From JALYUM01 sp036688685 (lineage in GTDB: Bacteria; Pseudomonadota; Gammaproteobacteria; Burkholderiales; Burkholderiaceae_D), in assembly GCF_036688685.1 (NCBI RefSeq), contig NZ_JAQQPS010000003.1, forward strand, positions 282,073 to 346,072: a DNA stretch of 64,000 bases. Direction: 5' to 3'. The number at the start of each line of letters is the position of its first letter. Positions within the stretch are counted from its first letter, which is position 1. Below, piece after piece: positions 28,014 to 35,930 of the stretch. The notes beneath the pieces were generated by a model that was not told the DNA's origin, did no database searches, and saw nothing but the letters and a program-made list of their open reading frames with translations. A program made the translations under genes and the position numbers.

Positions 28014-28937
28014 TTAATCGGATGGCAAGTCGAGGGATCGTTCGCTAAAAAACCTGCGCGCAACGCCGGTGAGCGGATCGTCGAAGCCGATCGAGCGGGC
28101 CAGCAGTTGCAGCGGTGCTGAAAAATCGTCGCCCTTGCATGGCAGCGGCACCGGATAAAAGGCGTCGTTGAGGATGGGCGCGCCGAGCGTGGCCATGTGC
28201 AGACGCAGCTGATGCTTGCGGCCCGTGTGCGGATGCAGGCGGTAGTGGTTGACAGCGCCGCGCCGCGCGATCAGCTCGACCAGCGTCTCCGAATTCGGCT
28301 CCCCAGCCTCTTCACGCATGACGAAAAACTGCTCGCCGTCGACCATGCGGCTGCGGTAGGTGAACGGAAAATCGCGCCCCACCAATGGCGCCGCCAGCGC
28401 CTCGTAGGTTTTGCGCACGGCGCGCTTTTGAAACAGCGACTGGTAGACGCCACGCGTGGCCGGGTTGTGCGAGAAGATCACCACGCCCGCCGTTTCCCGG
28501 TCGAGCCGGTGGATGGGTGTCAGATGCGGCAGCGCGTACGCCTTTTTCAGGCGCACCAGCAGCGTCTCCTGCAGAAAGCGCCCGGACGGAATCATCGGCA
28601 AAAAGTGTGGTTTGTCGGCCACCAGCAAATGCTCGTCCTGGAACAGCACTTGCGCGTCGAACGGAATCGGCGTCTCCGCTTCCAGTTCGCGGTAGTACCA
28701 GATGCGCATGCCGTTTTGCACCGCGCTGTCCGGCCCCAGCCTGCTGCCGGCGGCATCGACCACGTCGCCGCGCGCCATGCGCTCAAGCCACGACTGGCGC
28801 GTCACGTCGGCAAAGCGCGCGGCCAGAAAGTCCAGCATGCCGCCTGCGCACGCCTGCGTCACCCACAGGTAGCTGGGCGCCACGCCGTCGCGAATCGGCA
28901 GCGGCACGCGGGCATTGCGCTCGGCCTGGCGTCCCAT
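28014..28937 (-). CDS. RluA-family RNA pseudouridine synthase
   Basis: A 307-residue pseudouridine synthase. The catalytic motif is HRLDRETAGVVIFS (Asp is the catalytic residue). LVADKPHFLPMIPSG comes before it and HTGRKHQLRLHMA follows. The N-terminal part resembles an S4-like RNA-binding module (LAARFADVTRQSWLERMARGDVVDAAG). Which uridine it modifies (tRNA or 23S rRNA) cannot be told from this. It lies 8 bp downstream of metW on the same strand. Confidence 0.88.
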   Translation of the reverse strand: MGRQAERNARVPLPIRDGVAPSYLWVTQACAGGMLDFLAARFADVTRQSWLERMARGDVVDAAGSRLGPDSAVQNGMRIWYYRELEAETPIPFDAQVLFQDEHLLVADKPHFLPMIPSGRFLQETLLVRLKKAYALPHLTPIHRLDRETAGVVIFSHNPATRGVYQSLFQKRAVRKTYEALAAPLVGRDFPFTYRSRMVDGEQFFVMREEAGEPNSETLVELIARRGAVNHYRLHPHTGRKHQLRLHMATLGAPILNDAFYPVPLPCKGDDFSAPLQLLARSIGFDDPLTGVARRFFSERSLDLPSD

Positions 28938-28945
28938 GTCGGTCC

Positions 28946-29560
28946 TTACAACGCGTGGGTTTTTTTGCGCAGCCTGAATACCGCCAGGCTGCCGCGCAGG
29001 TTCGGCAGGAAGCTGACCGGCTTGCCGTCGGCCAGCGCCACCCGTTCCAGCACTTCAAGCCCGCATTCGGCCGCCAGTTCCTCGAAGTCGAAGATGGTGG
29101 CGCAGCGCACGTTGGGCGTGTCGTACCATTCGTATGGCAGCAGTTTCGAGACCGGCATGCGCCCGCGCGCGAGCGCCACGCGGTGTGGCCAGTAGGCGAA
29201 GTTCGGGAACGACACGATCGCCTCGGAACCGACCCGCACGATATCGCGCAGGAGCGACTCGACGTGCTTCATCATCTGCAGCGACGACAGGCACAGCACC
29301 GTGTCGAAGGAGTTATCGCCAAACAGGCTGAGGCCCTTTTCCATGTCGTGCTGCAGGACGTTGATGCCGCGCTGGGTACTTTTCAGCAGCTCGTCGTCGG
29401 CGATTTCGATGCCGTACCCGCTGCACGCCTTGTCCGACTGGAGGTGGTGCAGCATGACGCCATCGCCGCAACCCACGTCGAGCACGTGCGCGCCCTTCGG
29501 CACCCAGTGTGCAATAAAGGCCAGGTCCGGGCGCAGCGCGCTCAGTTCTTCGAAATTCAT
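28946..29560 (-). CDS. metW: methionine biosynthesis protein MetW
   Basis: A 204-residue class I SAM-dependent-methyltransferase fold protein with VLDVGCGDGVMLHHL near residues 26-40. MetW pairs with MetX and is required for efficient homoserine acylation in bacteria where the two genes overlap. Here the ATG lies within the last codons of metX (4 bp overlap), the classic metX-metW arrangement. Its enzymatic role beyond supporting MetX is not settled. Confidence 0.93.
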   Translation of the reverse strand: MNFEELSALRPDLAFIAHWVPKGAHVLDVGCGDGVMLHHLQSDKACSGYGIEIADDELLKSTQRGINVLQHDMEKGLSLFGDNSFDTVLCLSSLQMMKHVESLLRDIVRVGSEAIVSFPNFAYWPHRVALARGRMPVSKLLPYEWYDTPNVRCATIFDFEELAAECGLEVLERVALADGKPVSFLPNLRGSLAVFRLRKKTHAL

Positions 29561-30699
29561 GCAGCCTCCTCAAGCCAGATGCGGTCGTAGTAGGCCCGCA
29601 CGATGTTCATGTAGCGCGCGTCTTCCAGCAGGAAGGCGTCGTGCCCGTGCGGCGCATCGATCTCGGCGTAGGTGACGCGGCGCCGGTTCGACACCAGCGC
29701 TTCGACGATTTCGCGGCTGCGCTCCGGCGAAAAGCGCCAGTCGGTGGTGAACGAGACCACCATGAATTGCGCTGCCGTACTCGCCAGCGCCTTCGTCAAA
29801 TCGCCATTGAAGCTGCGCGCGGGGTCGAAATAGTCGAGCGCTTTGGTGATCAACAAATACGTGTTGGCGTCGAAGTACTCGGAAAATTTGTCGCCCTGGT
29901 AGCGCAGGTAGGATTCGATTTCGAAGTCAACGCCGAAGTCGAACGCGTACTCGTTGGTTTCGGCGGCGTTGCGCAGTTTGCGGCCGAATTTCTCGGCCAT
30001 GTCGTCGTTCGACAGGTAGGTGATGTGACCGACCATGCGCGCCACTTTCAGGCCGTTTTTCGGCACCACGCCATGCTCGTAAAAATCGCCGCCGTGGTAG
30101 TCGGGGTCGGTCAAAATCGCCTGGCGGGCGACGTCGTTGAAGGCGATGTTTTGCGCCGACAGTTTCGGTGTCGACGCAATCACCATGCAGTGGCGCAGGC
30201 GCACCGGAAACATGATGCTCCAGGCCAGCGCCTGCATGCCGCCCAGCGAGCCGCCCATCACGGCGGCAAATTGTTCGATGCCGAGGCGGTCGGCCAGGCG
30301 TGCCTGTGCGGCCACCCAGTCTTCCACCGTTACCAGCGGGAAGGCGGCGCCGTAGGGTTTGCCGGTGGCCGGATTGTTGTGCATCGGCCCGGTGGAACCG
30401 AAGCAGGAGCCGAGGTTATTCACGCCGATGACGAAGAAGCGGTTGGTGTCGAGCGGCTTGCCCGGACCGACCATATTGTCCCACCAGCCGGCGCTTTTCG
30501 GGTCGCCCTCGTAAGTGCCGGCCACGTGGTGCGATGCATTCAGGGCGTGGCAGACCAGCACCGCGTTCGAGCGCGCGGCGTTGAGTTCACCATACGTCTC
30601 GTACATCAGCGTGTAGTCGGCCAGCTGGGAGCCGCTTTGCAGGCGCAGCGGCTCGGCGAAGTGCATCGTTTGCGGTGTGACGTTTCCGATCGATCCCAT
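29557..30699 (-). CDS. metX: homoserine O-acyltransferase MetX
   Basis: A 380-residue alpha/beta-hydrolase acyltransferase that activates homoserine for methionine synthesis. The nucleophile Ser is in AVMGGSLGGMQALAWS, and VINNLGSCFGSTGP, typical of MetX, and a C-terminal catalytic His in DAPHGHDAFL are present. Family members use acetyl- or succinyl-CoA; which one this enzyme prefers cannot be read off safely. The start is 48 bp after the ptsI stop, too short for a riboswitch, and no terminator lies between, so readthrough from the PTS genes is likely. Confidence 0.94.
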   Translation of the reverse strand: MGSIGNVTPQTMHFAEPLRLQSGSQLADYTLMYETYGELNAARSNAVLVCHALNASHHVAGTYEGDPKSAGWWDNMVGPGKPLDTNRFFVIGVNNLGSCFGSTGPMHNNPATGKPYGAAFPLVTVEDWVAAQARLADRLGIEQFAAVMGGSLGGMQALAWSIMFPVRLRHCMVIASTPKLSAQNIAFNDVARQAILTDPDYHGGDFYEHGVVPKNGLKVARMVGHITYLSNDDMAEKFGRKLRNAAETNEYAFDFGVDFEIESYLRYQGDKFSEYFDANTYLLITKALDYFDPARSFNGDLTKALASTAAQFMVVSFTTDWRFSPERSREIVEALVSNRRRVTYAEIDAPHGHDAFLLEDARYMNIVRAYYDRIWLEEAA

Positions 30700-30747
30700 G
30701 TATGTCGTTTAGATTTCGTTCAAAGAGGGTGCAGCAAAGTGCAAAAA

Positions 30748-32502
30748 TCAGGCGGACTGCAGTTGCTCGACCGCCAGTGCAATGTCGTGCGGTTCCATCG
30801 AGCGCAGGATCTTGCGCGTACGTGGCGCCAGGACGGTCAGGTTGGCATTCAAAATTTCCTGTTTGACGGCCAGTAGCTGGGCCGGATGCATGGAAAATTC
30901 GCGCAGCCCCATCCCCAGCAGCAGGCGGGTGAGCTTGACGTCGCCCGCCATCTCGCCGCATACGGCGACATCGATACCGGCCTTGCGGCCCGCCTCGATG
31001 GTCATCCAGATCAGCTGCAGCACGGCCGGATGCAGCGGGTCGTACAGGTGCGCCACTTCGTAGTCAACGCGGTCGATCGCCAGCGTGTACTGGATCAGGT
31101 CATTCGTCCCGATCGAAAGGAAATCCATGCGCTTGACGAACATCGGCAGCGCCAGGGCCGCCGCCGGGATCTCGATCATGGCGCCCACCTCGATCGTTGC
31201 GTCGAACTTCACGCTCTCGGCGCGCAGTTCGGCTTTGGCTTGCGCGATCATGCCCAGCGACTGGTCGATTTCGAAGGCGTGCGACAGCATCGGGATCAGG
31301 ATGCGCAGCTTGCCGAACGCCGACGCGCGCAGGATCGCGCGCAACTGCGTCAGGAACAGCTGCGGCTCGGCCAGGCAGTAACGGATCGCGCGCAGGCCCA
31401 GCGCGGGATTCAAAGCCGTGTGCTCGGCCTGGTCGAGCGGCTTGTCGGCGCCGATGTCGAGCGTGCGGATCGTTACCGGGCGGCCCTTCATGCTGACCAC
31501 CGCGCGCTTGTACTGCTCGAACTGTTCGTCCTCGCTCGGAATGTGGTGCGACTGGCCGCCGCGCGCCATGAACAGGAACTCGGAGCGGAACAGGCCGACG
31601 CCGGTGGCGCCGTTGTCCAGCGCGCCGGGACAGTCGTCCGGCAGCTCGATGTTCGCGTGCAGGACGATGGGCGTGCCATCGAGCGTGACGGCCGGCGTCT
31701 TTTTCAGTTTTTGCAGGCGCTTGCGGGCCTTTTGCAGCATCACCTGGCGCTGGCGGTACTGCTCCAGCACCAGCTGGCTCGGGTTCGCAATGACCACGCC
31801 GGCATCGCCGTCGATGATGACCCAGTCGTCCTGTTCGATCAGGCGCGAGGCCTGCGACATGCCCACTGCCGCCGGGATATCCAGGCTGCGCGCGACAATC
31901 GCCGTGTGCGAGTTCTGCCCGCCGACGTCGGTGACGAAACCGATGAAGGAACGGTCGCGGAACTGCAGCATGTCGGCCGGCGAGATGTCGTGCGCGACCA
32001 CGATCATCTGCGGCTGGAAGCCGTCGACGTCGACCGTGCCCGGGGGCGCGGTCAATTCGGTCCCCATCAGCACTTTCAATACGCGCTCGGCGACCTGCTG
32101 GATGTCCTGCTTGCGCTCGCGCAGATAGGCGTCTTCGATCTCGTCGAATTGCGCCGACAGTTCATCGATCTGCGTCACCAGCGCCCATTCGGCGTTGTAG
32201 TGGCGCGAACGGATGATGTCGAGCGGCGCTTCCGAAATCATCGGGTCGGACAAAATCAGGACGTGCACGTCGATGAACGCCCCGAGCTCGGTGGGCGCTT
32301 CGCGCGGCAGGTCCTTCCACAGTGCCTGCAGGCCGCGGTGCACTTCGGCGAACGCCTGCTGCAGGCGTACCACTTCCGCTTCGAGGCGCTCTTCCGGCAC
32401 CAGGTAATGTTTGACGTCGAGTGCGGCAGGCGTGAGCAGGTGCGCGCGGCCGATCGAAATGCCGCGCGAGACCGGAATGCCGTGCAGTGTGAACGATGCC
32501 AT
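30748..32502 (-). CDS. ptsI: phosphoenolpyruvate-protein phosphotransferase (EI)
   Basis: A 584-residue Enzyme I that takes phosphate from PEP and passes it to HPr. Seen: N-terminal GIPVSRGISIGRAHLL, the phospho-His motif GGQNSHTAIVARSLDIPAAVG, and the PEP-binding barrel with GVGLFRSEFLFM, LSIGTNDLIQYTLAIDR and a late CGEMAGD. I chose the ATG at 32502 (MASFTLHG); 15 further in-frame codons upstream lie in the intergenic gap. It is preceded by ptsH (44 bp) and followed by metX. Confidence 0.95.
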   Translation of the reverse strand: MASFTLHGIPVSRGISIGRAHLLTPAALDVKHYLVPEERLEAEVVRLQQAFAEVHRGLQALWKDLPREAPTELGAFIDVHVLILSDPMISEAPLDIIRSRHYNAEWALVTQIDELSAQFDEIEDAYLRERKQDIQQVAERVLKVLMGTELTAPPGTVDVDGFQPQMIVVAHDISPADMLQFRDRSFIGFVTDVGGQNSHTAIVARSLDIPAAVGMSQASRLIEQDDWVIIDGDAGVVIANPSQLVLEQYRQRQVMLQKARKRLQKLKKTPAVTLDGTPIVLHANIELPDDCPGALDNGATGVGLFRSEFLFMARGGQSHHIPSEDEQFEQYKRAVVSMKGRPVTIRTLDIGADKPLDQAEHTALNPALGLRAIRYCLAEPQLFLTQLRAILRASAFGKLRILIPMLSHAFEIDQSLGMIAQAKAELRAESVKFDATIEVGAMIEIPAAALALPMFVKRMDFLSIGTNDLIQYTLAIDRVDYEVAHLYDPLHPAVLQLIWMTIEAGRKAGIDVAVCGEMAGDVKLTRLLLGMGLREFSMHPAQLLAVKQEILNANLTVLAPRTRKILRSMEPHDIALAVEQLQSA

Positions 32503-32546
32503 CGAGGGTCCTGACGAATGACGGGTGAAGCTCAACTCCGGCGGCA

Positions 32547-32816
32547 TTACTCGCCTTCGCCGAACTTGTCGTTGATCAGCGCGGTCAGGGCGGCGACGCA
32601 GGCTTCTTCATCGGGTCCGTCGGCCTGCAGGGTGACTTTGGCGCCCTTGCCGGCGGCCAGCATCATGACGCCCATGATCGACTTGGCGTTGATGCGGCGC
32701 GCATTGCGGGTGAGCCAGACTTCGCTCTTGTACTTGGCGGCCAGCTGGGTGAATTTGGCCGAGGCGCGCGCATGCAGGCCCAGCTTGTTGATAATTTCAA
32801 GTTCTTGCTGAATCAT
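32547..32816 (-). CDS. ptsH: phosphocarrier protein HPr
   Basis: An 89-residue HPr. His15 in NKLGLHARAS is the phosphorylation site for EI, and Ser46 in AKSIMGVMML is at the position used by HPr kinase. The length is typical. It lies between the mannose-type EIIA and ptsI genes. No sugar permease is encoded nearby, so the cascade here is likely regulatory (nitrogen- or carbon-linked) or serves a transporter elsewhere. Confidence 0.95.
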   Translation of the reverse strand: MIQQELEIINKLGLHARASAKFTQLAAKYKSEVWLTRNARRINAKSIMGVMMLAAGKGAKVTLQADGPDEEACVAALTALINDKFGEGE

Positions 32817-32869
32817 TTTATCCTGGTGTCTCGCTCGTCAGAACTTCGATCTATACCGCTTGGTTTGGT

Positions 32870-33283
32870 TCAGCCCTGCTCCTGGCCGACCCGGATCCTA
32901 TTATCGACCCGCACCGCGCCGTTGTGGGCGCCGGCGAGCGCCATTTCCACCACCACGTCGAGCGTGTCGCGCCGATAGGTGATGGCACGCAGCAGCATCG
33001 GCAGGCTGATACCCGCGATGACTTCCACGTGGCCCGGCAGCGCCAGCGAACCGCAGCAATTGGACGGCGTGCCGCCCTTGATGTCGGTGATGACCAGCAC
33101 GCCGTCACCGTCGTCCAGGCGCGCAATCGCTTCATTGGCCAGTTTGTTCACACTGGCCGTGTCCTGGTCCGCCGCCACGTCGATGGCTTCGAAGCGCTCG
33201 GTTGGCCCCCGAAACACGTGCGCGACCGCCGCGATGAAGGCCTGGCCCAGCGGTGCGTGGGTCATCAGCAAGATACCGACCAT
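32870..33283 (-). CDS. mannose-family PTS EIIA protein
   Basis: A 137-residue EIIA-Man-type protein. It begins MVGILLMTHAPLG; His9 is the predicted phosphorylation site. VLVITDIKGGTPSNCC is the family's D-x-x-GGTP core. Genes of this kind next to ptsH-ptsI, without IIB, IIC or IID components, are common in betaproteobacteria and are thought to be regulatory. It begins 2 bp after the gshB stop, so it is cotranscribed with gshB. Confidence 0.9.
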   Translation of the reverse strand: MVGILLMTHAPLGQAFIAAVAHVFRGPTERFEAIDVAADQDTASVNKLANEAIARLDDGDGVLVITDIKGGTPSNCCGSLALPGHVEVIAGISLPMLLRAITYRRDTLDVVVEMALAGAHNGAVRVDNRIRVGQEQG

Positions 33284-33285
33284 GA

Positions 33286-34233
33286 TTAGTTTCCTGCGAC
33301 CTGATGCTCAAGGGCGTCAATGAACATGGCCGGAACGTCGAATCCGGTCTGGTCAGTGATTTCCTGGAAGCAGGTTGGGCTGGTCACGTTAACTTCGGTC
33401 AGGCAATTGCCGATTACATCCAATCCTACCAGCAACAAGCCGCGCGCGGCCAGTTGCGGGCCGAGATCCTCGGCAATTTCGCGGTCGCGCGCGGTGAGTG
33501 GCTGGGCCACGCCGACGCCGCCGGCGGCCAGGTTGCCGCGCACTTCCCCGCCCTGCGGAATGCGTGCCAGCGCGAACGGCACCGGTTTGCCGTTGATGAG
33601 CAGGATGCGCTTGTCGCCCTTGACGATCTCGGGGATGTACTTCTGCACCATGATCGTGCGGGTTTCCAGCGCAGTCAGCGACTCGATCACGGCGCCCAGG
33701 TTCATGCCGTCTTCGCGCACGCGGAAGATGCCGGCGCCACCCATACCATCGAGTGGCTTGAAGATAACGTCACTGTGTTCGGCGTGGAAGGCGCGCAGGC
33801 GCGTGGCGTCCGACGACACCAGCGTCGGCGAGGTGTACTTGCTGAACTGGGCAATCGACAGTTTTTCGTTGTGGTCGCGAATCGCCGAGGGTTTGTTGAA
33901 CACGCGCGCGCCATGTCGTTCGGCCATCTCCAGCAGATAGGTGCCGTAGATGTATTCCATGTCGAACGGCGGATCCTTGCGCTGGATGACGGCGTCGAAG
34001 TCGGCCAGGCTGTGCAGCTCGGCGGGCGCGGCGCGGAACCAGTCGTCCGCATCGCCGGTCATCGTAATCTGCGCAACATCGGCCTGAACCACGCCGTTTT
34101 CCAGGAACATCTGGCGCTGCTCGAATGCAAACACCGCATGCCCACGCCGCGCCGCTTCGCGCATCATGGCGAAGGTGGAGTCCTTGTAGGTTTTGAAGCC
34201 GGACAGCGGATCGGCGAGGAAGGCAATTTTCAT
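33286..34233 (-). CDS. gshB: glutathione synthetase
   Basis: A 315-residue ATP-grasp ligase that joins gamma-glutamylcysteine and glycine. Seen: MKIAFLADPLSGFKTYKDST, RKDPPFDMEYIYGTYLLE, DGMGGAGIFRV (ATP-binding loop) and GLDVIGNCLTEVNVTSPTC at the C-terminal end. Length equals E. coli GshB (316). It sits between gshA, upstream across a gap containing two inverted repeats, and the EIIA gene. Confidence 0.95.
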   Translation of the reverse strand: MKIAFLADPLSGFKTYKDSTFAMMREAARRGHAVFAFEQRQMFLENGVVQADVAQITMTGDADDWFRAAPAELHSLADFDAVIQRKDPPFDMEYIYGTYLLEMAERHGARVFNKPSAIRDHNEKLSIAQFSKYTSPTLVSSDATRLRAFHAEHSDVIFKPLDGMGGAGIFRVREDGMNLGAVIESLTALETRTIMVQKYIPEIVKGDKRILLINGKPVPFALARIPQGGEVRGNLAAGGVGVAQPLTARDREIAEDLGPQLAARGLLLVGLDVIGNCLTEVNVTSPTCFQEITDQTGFDVPAMFIDALEHQVAGN

Positions 34234-34342
34234 GGACAGTTCCAGAATGTTAATGCCTCGATTTTAGCCGGAAACGGGGATGGACGCCGGGATGAGCACG
34301 ATCAGGTGGGAGAGATGCCCCCTCACCGCCAGCCGCACAGCC

Positions 34343-34431
34343 GTCATACCGGCGAAAGCCGGTACTTATACTGCGCGTGCTTCACCGTGTTTTCAATTCA
34401 ATATACGCCCCGGCTTTCGCCGGGGTGACGA
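34343..34431. repeat. convergent pair of REP-like elements
   Basis: Two palindromic elements face each other. GTCATACCGGCGAAAGCCGGTACTTATA starts at 34343, and the reverse-oriented GCCCCGGCTTTCGCCGGGGTGAC runs to about 34429. Each core is a CCGGCGAAAGCCGG-type hairpin with a GAAA-containing loop, flanked by GTCA on one side. This layout is like the REP pairs (BIMEs) of many proteobacteria. It lies between gshA and gshB, where it could reduce readthrough or stabilise mRNA. Confidence 0.75.
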
Positions 34432-34479
34432 CTCATATGCTAGAGGTATTAAAAACACAGCTGTGATTCACGCAGCGAC

Positions 34480-35781
34480 TCAATACACCTCCGGATTAGG
34501 ATCCGTCCGCTCCATCTCCAGACTGGCCGCCAGCAGCGCGAGGCGTGCCACCACGCCATACACATAAAACCGGTTCGGCGCCGCCGTCCCCGGCTTGGCT
34601 TTCAGGTCCGGCACCGCATGCTGCTGCGCAAACGCCAGCGGCACGTGTTTCGAGCCCGGCGCATTCAGATTCTGGTCGATGCCGCGCTCGGCATGCACCC
34701 GATAGAAGCCGCCAACCACATAGCGGTCGATCATGTAGACCACCGGCTCGGCCACCGCGCCATTCACGGTTTCCACGGTCGGCACGCCTTCCTGGATGAT
34801 CACGTCATGCACGGCCACGCCGTTTTTCATGACGGCCAGTTTATCGCGCTGCTTCTGGCTCAAATCTTTCAGCTCGTTGGCATCGCGGATGGTGATGATG
34901 CCGCGACCATGCGTGCCGGCGTCCGGCTTGACGATGACAAACGGCTTCATCTCCTTCATGCCGTATTCCTTGTACTTCTTTTTAATCTTTGCCAGCAGCA
35001 TGGTGACGTTGTCCGACAGGCATTCGAGGCCATTCGCAGCCTCGAAATCCACCTCGCCACAACGGGCGTGCAAGGGATTGACCATCCATGGATCGACGTC
35101 GATCAGCTTGCCGAATTTCTTCGCCACTTCGTCGTAGGCATCAAAGTGGTTGCTCTTGCGGCGCAGCGCCCAGCCGGCGTGCACCGGCGGCAGCAGCGAC
35201 TGCTCGTGGATATTCTCCAGGATGGCCGGGATCCCGCTCGACAGATCGTTGTTCAGCAAAATCGTGCACGGGTCGAAATCGGCCAGGCCCAGGCGGCGGC
35301 CGTTGGCCGAGCGGACCAGCGGTTCCACCACCAGCATGTTCCCGTCCGGCAGCGCCAGCGGGGTCGGCTGGGTAATCTCGGGCGATAGCGAACCGAGGCG
35401 CACGTGCAGGCCGGTCTGGCGGAAGATCTGCATCAGGCGCGACACGTGCGCCAGGTAATCCGGATTCGGGTGGTTCATTTCCGGAATCAACAGCAGGTTG
35501 CGCGCGTCCGGACAGTACTTGTCGATCGCGGCCATGGCGGCCTGCACCGACAAGGGCAGCATTTCGGTTGCAAGATTGTTGAAACTGCCAGGGAACAGGT
35601 TGGTATCCACCGGTGCCAGTTTATAACCGGCATTGCGCAGGTCCACCGAGCAATAGAACGGCGGCGTGTGCTCCTGCCACGACATGCGGAACCAGCGCTC
35701 GATGGCCGGCGTGGCCTCGAGGATTTTCTTTTCCAGATCGAGCAGCGGGCCGCTTTGGGCGGTGACGAGGTGCGGAACCAT
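34480..35781 (-). CDS. gshA: glutamate--cysteine ligase
   Basis: A 433-residue enzyme making gamma-glutamylcysteine, the first step of glutathione synthesis. It is of the proteobacterial type unrelated in length to E. coli GshA (518). Seen: WQEHTPPFYCSVDLRNAGYK, APVDTNLFPGSFNNL, IPEMNHPNPDYL and VIVKPDAGTHGRGIITI, the last an ATP-grasp-like nucleotide-binding segment. It is the first gene of the glutathione pair and lies downstream of the amtB terminator. Confidence 0.93.
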   Translation of the reverse strand: MVPHLVTAQSGPLLDLEKKILEATPAIERWFRMSWQEHTPPFYCSVDLRNAGYKLAPVDTNLFPGSFNNLATEMLPLSVQAAMAAIDKYCPDARNLLLIPEMNHPNPDYLAHVSRLMQIFRQTGLHVRLGSLSPEITQPTPLALPDGNMLVVEPLVRSANGRRLGLADFDPCTILLNNDLSSGIPAILENIHEQSLLPPVHAGWALRRKSNHFDAYDEVAKKFGKLIDVDPWMVNPLHARCGEVDFEAANGLECLSDNVTMLLAKIKKKYKEYGMKEMKPFVIVKPDAGTHGRGIITIRDANELKDLSQKQRDKLAVMKNGVAVHDVIIQEGVPTVETVNGAVAEPVVYMIDRYVVGGFYRVHAERGIDQNLNAPGSKHVPLAFAQQHAVPDLKAKPGTAAPNRFYVYGVVARLALLAASLEMERTDPNPEVY

Positions 35782-35882
35782 GTGATGTCCTTAAGGCTTG
35801 CTGGATGATATGAGTAGCCTCAACATGTCAGGGCAAGGCCGCGTTTTTAAACCCCCTTATGCGCTCTTTATATATCGTAAGA

Positions 35883-35912
35883 AAGAAAAAAGGCGCCCCG
35901 CAGGGCGCCTTC
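35883..35912 (-). terminator. intrinsic terminator of glnK-amtB
   Basis: Read on the minus strand, AAGGCGCCC-TGCG-GGGCGCCTT is a nine-pair stem with a short loop, followed by TTTTCTTTC. It begins 19 bp after the amtB stop codon and lies before gshA. Stem strength and T-rich tail make this a confident terminator. Confidence 0.9.
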
Positions 35913-35930
35913 GCTTGGAATTGCAACGTT

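Noticed and set aside
30700..30747. SAM riboswitch upstream of metX
   Set aside because: The 48-base gap is too short for the known classes and no matching fold is visible.
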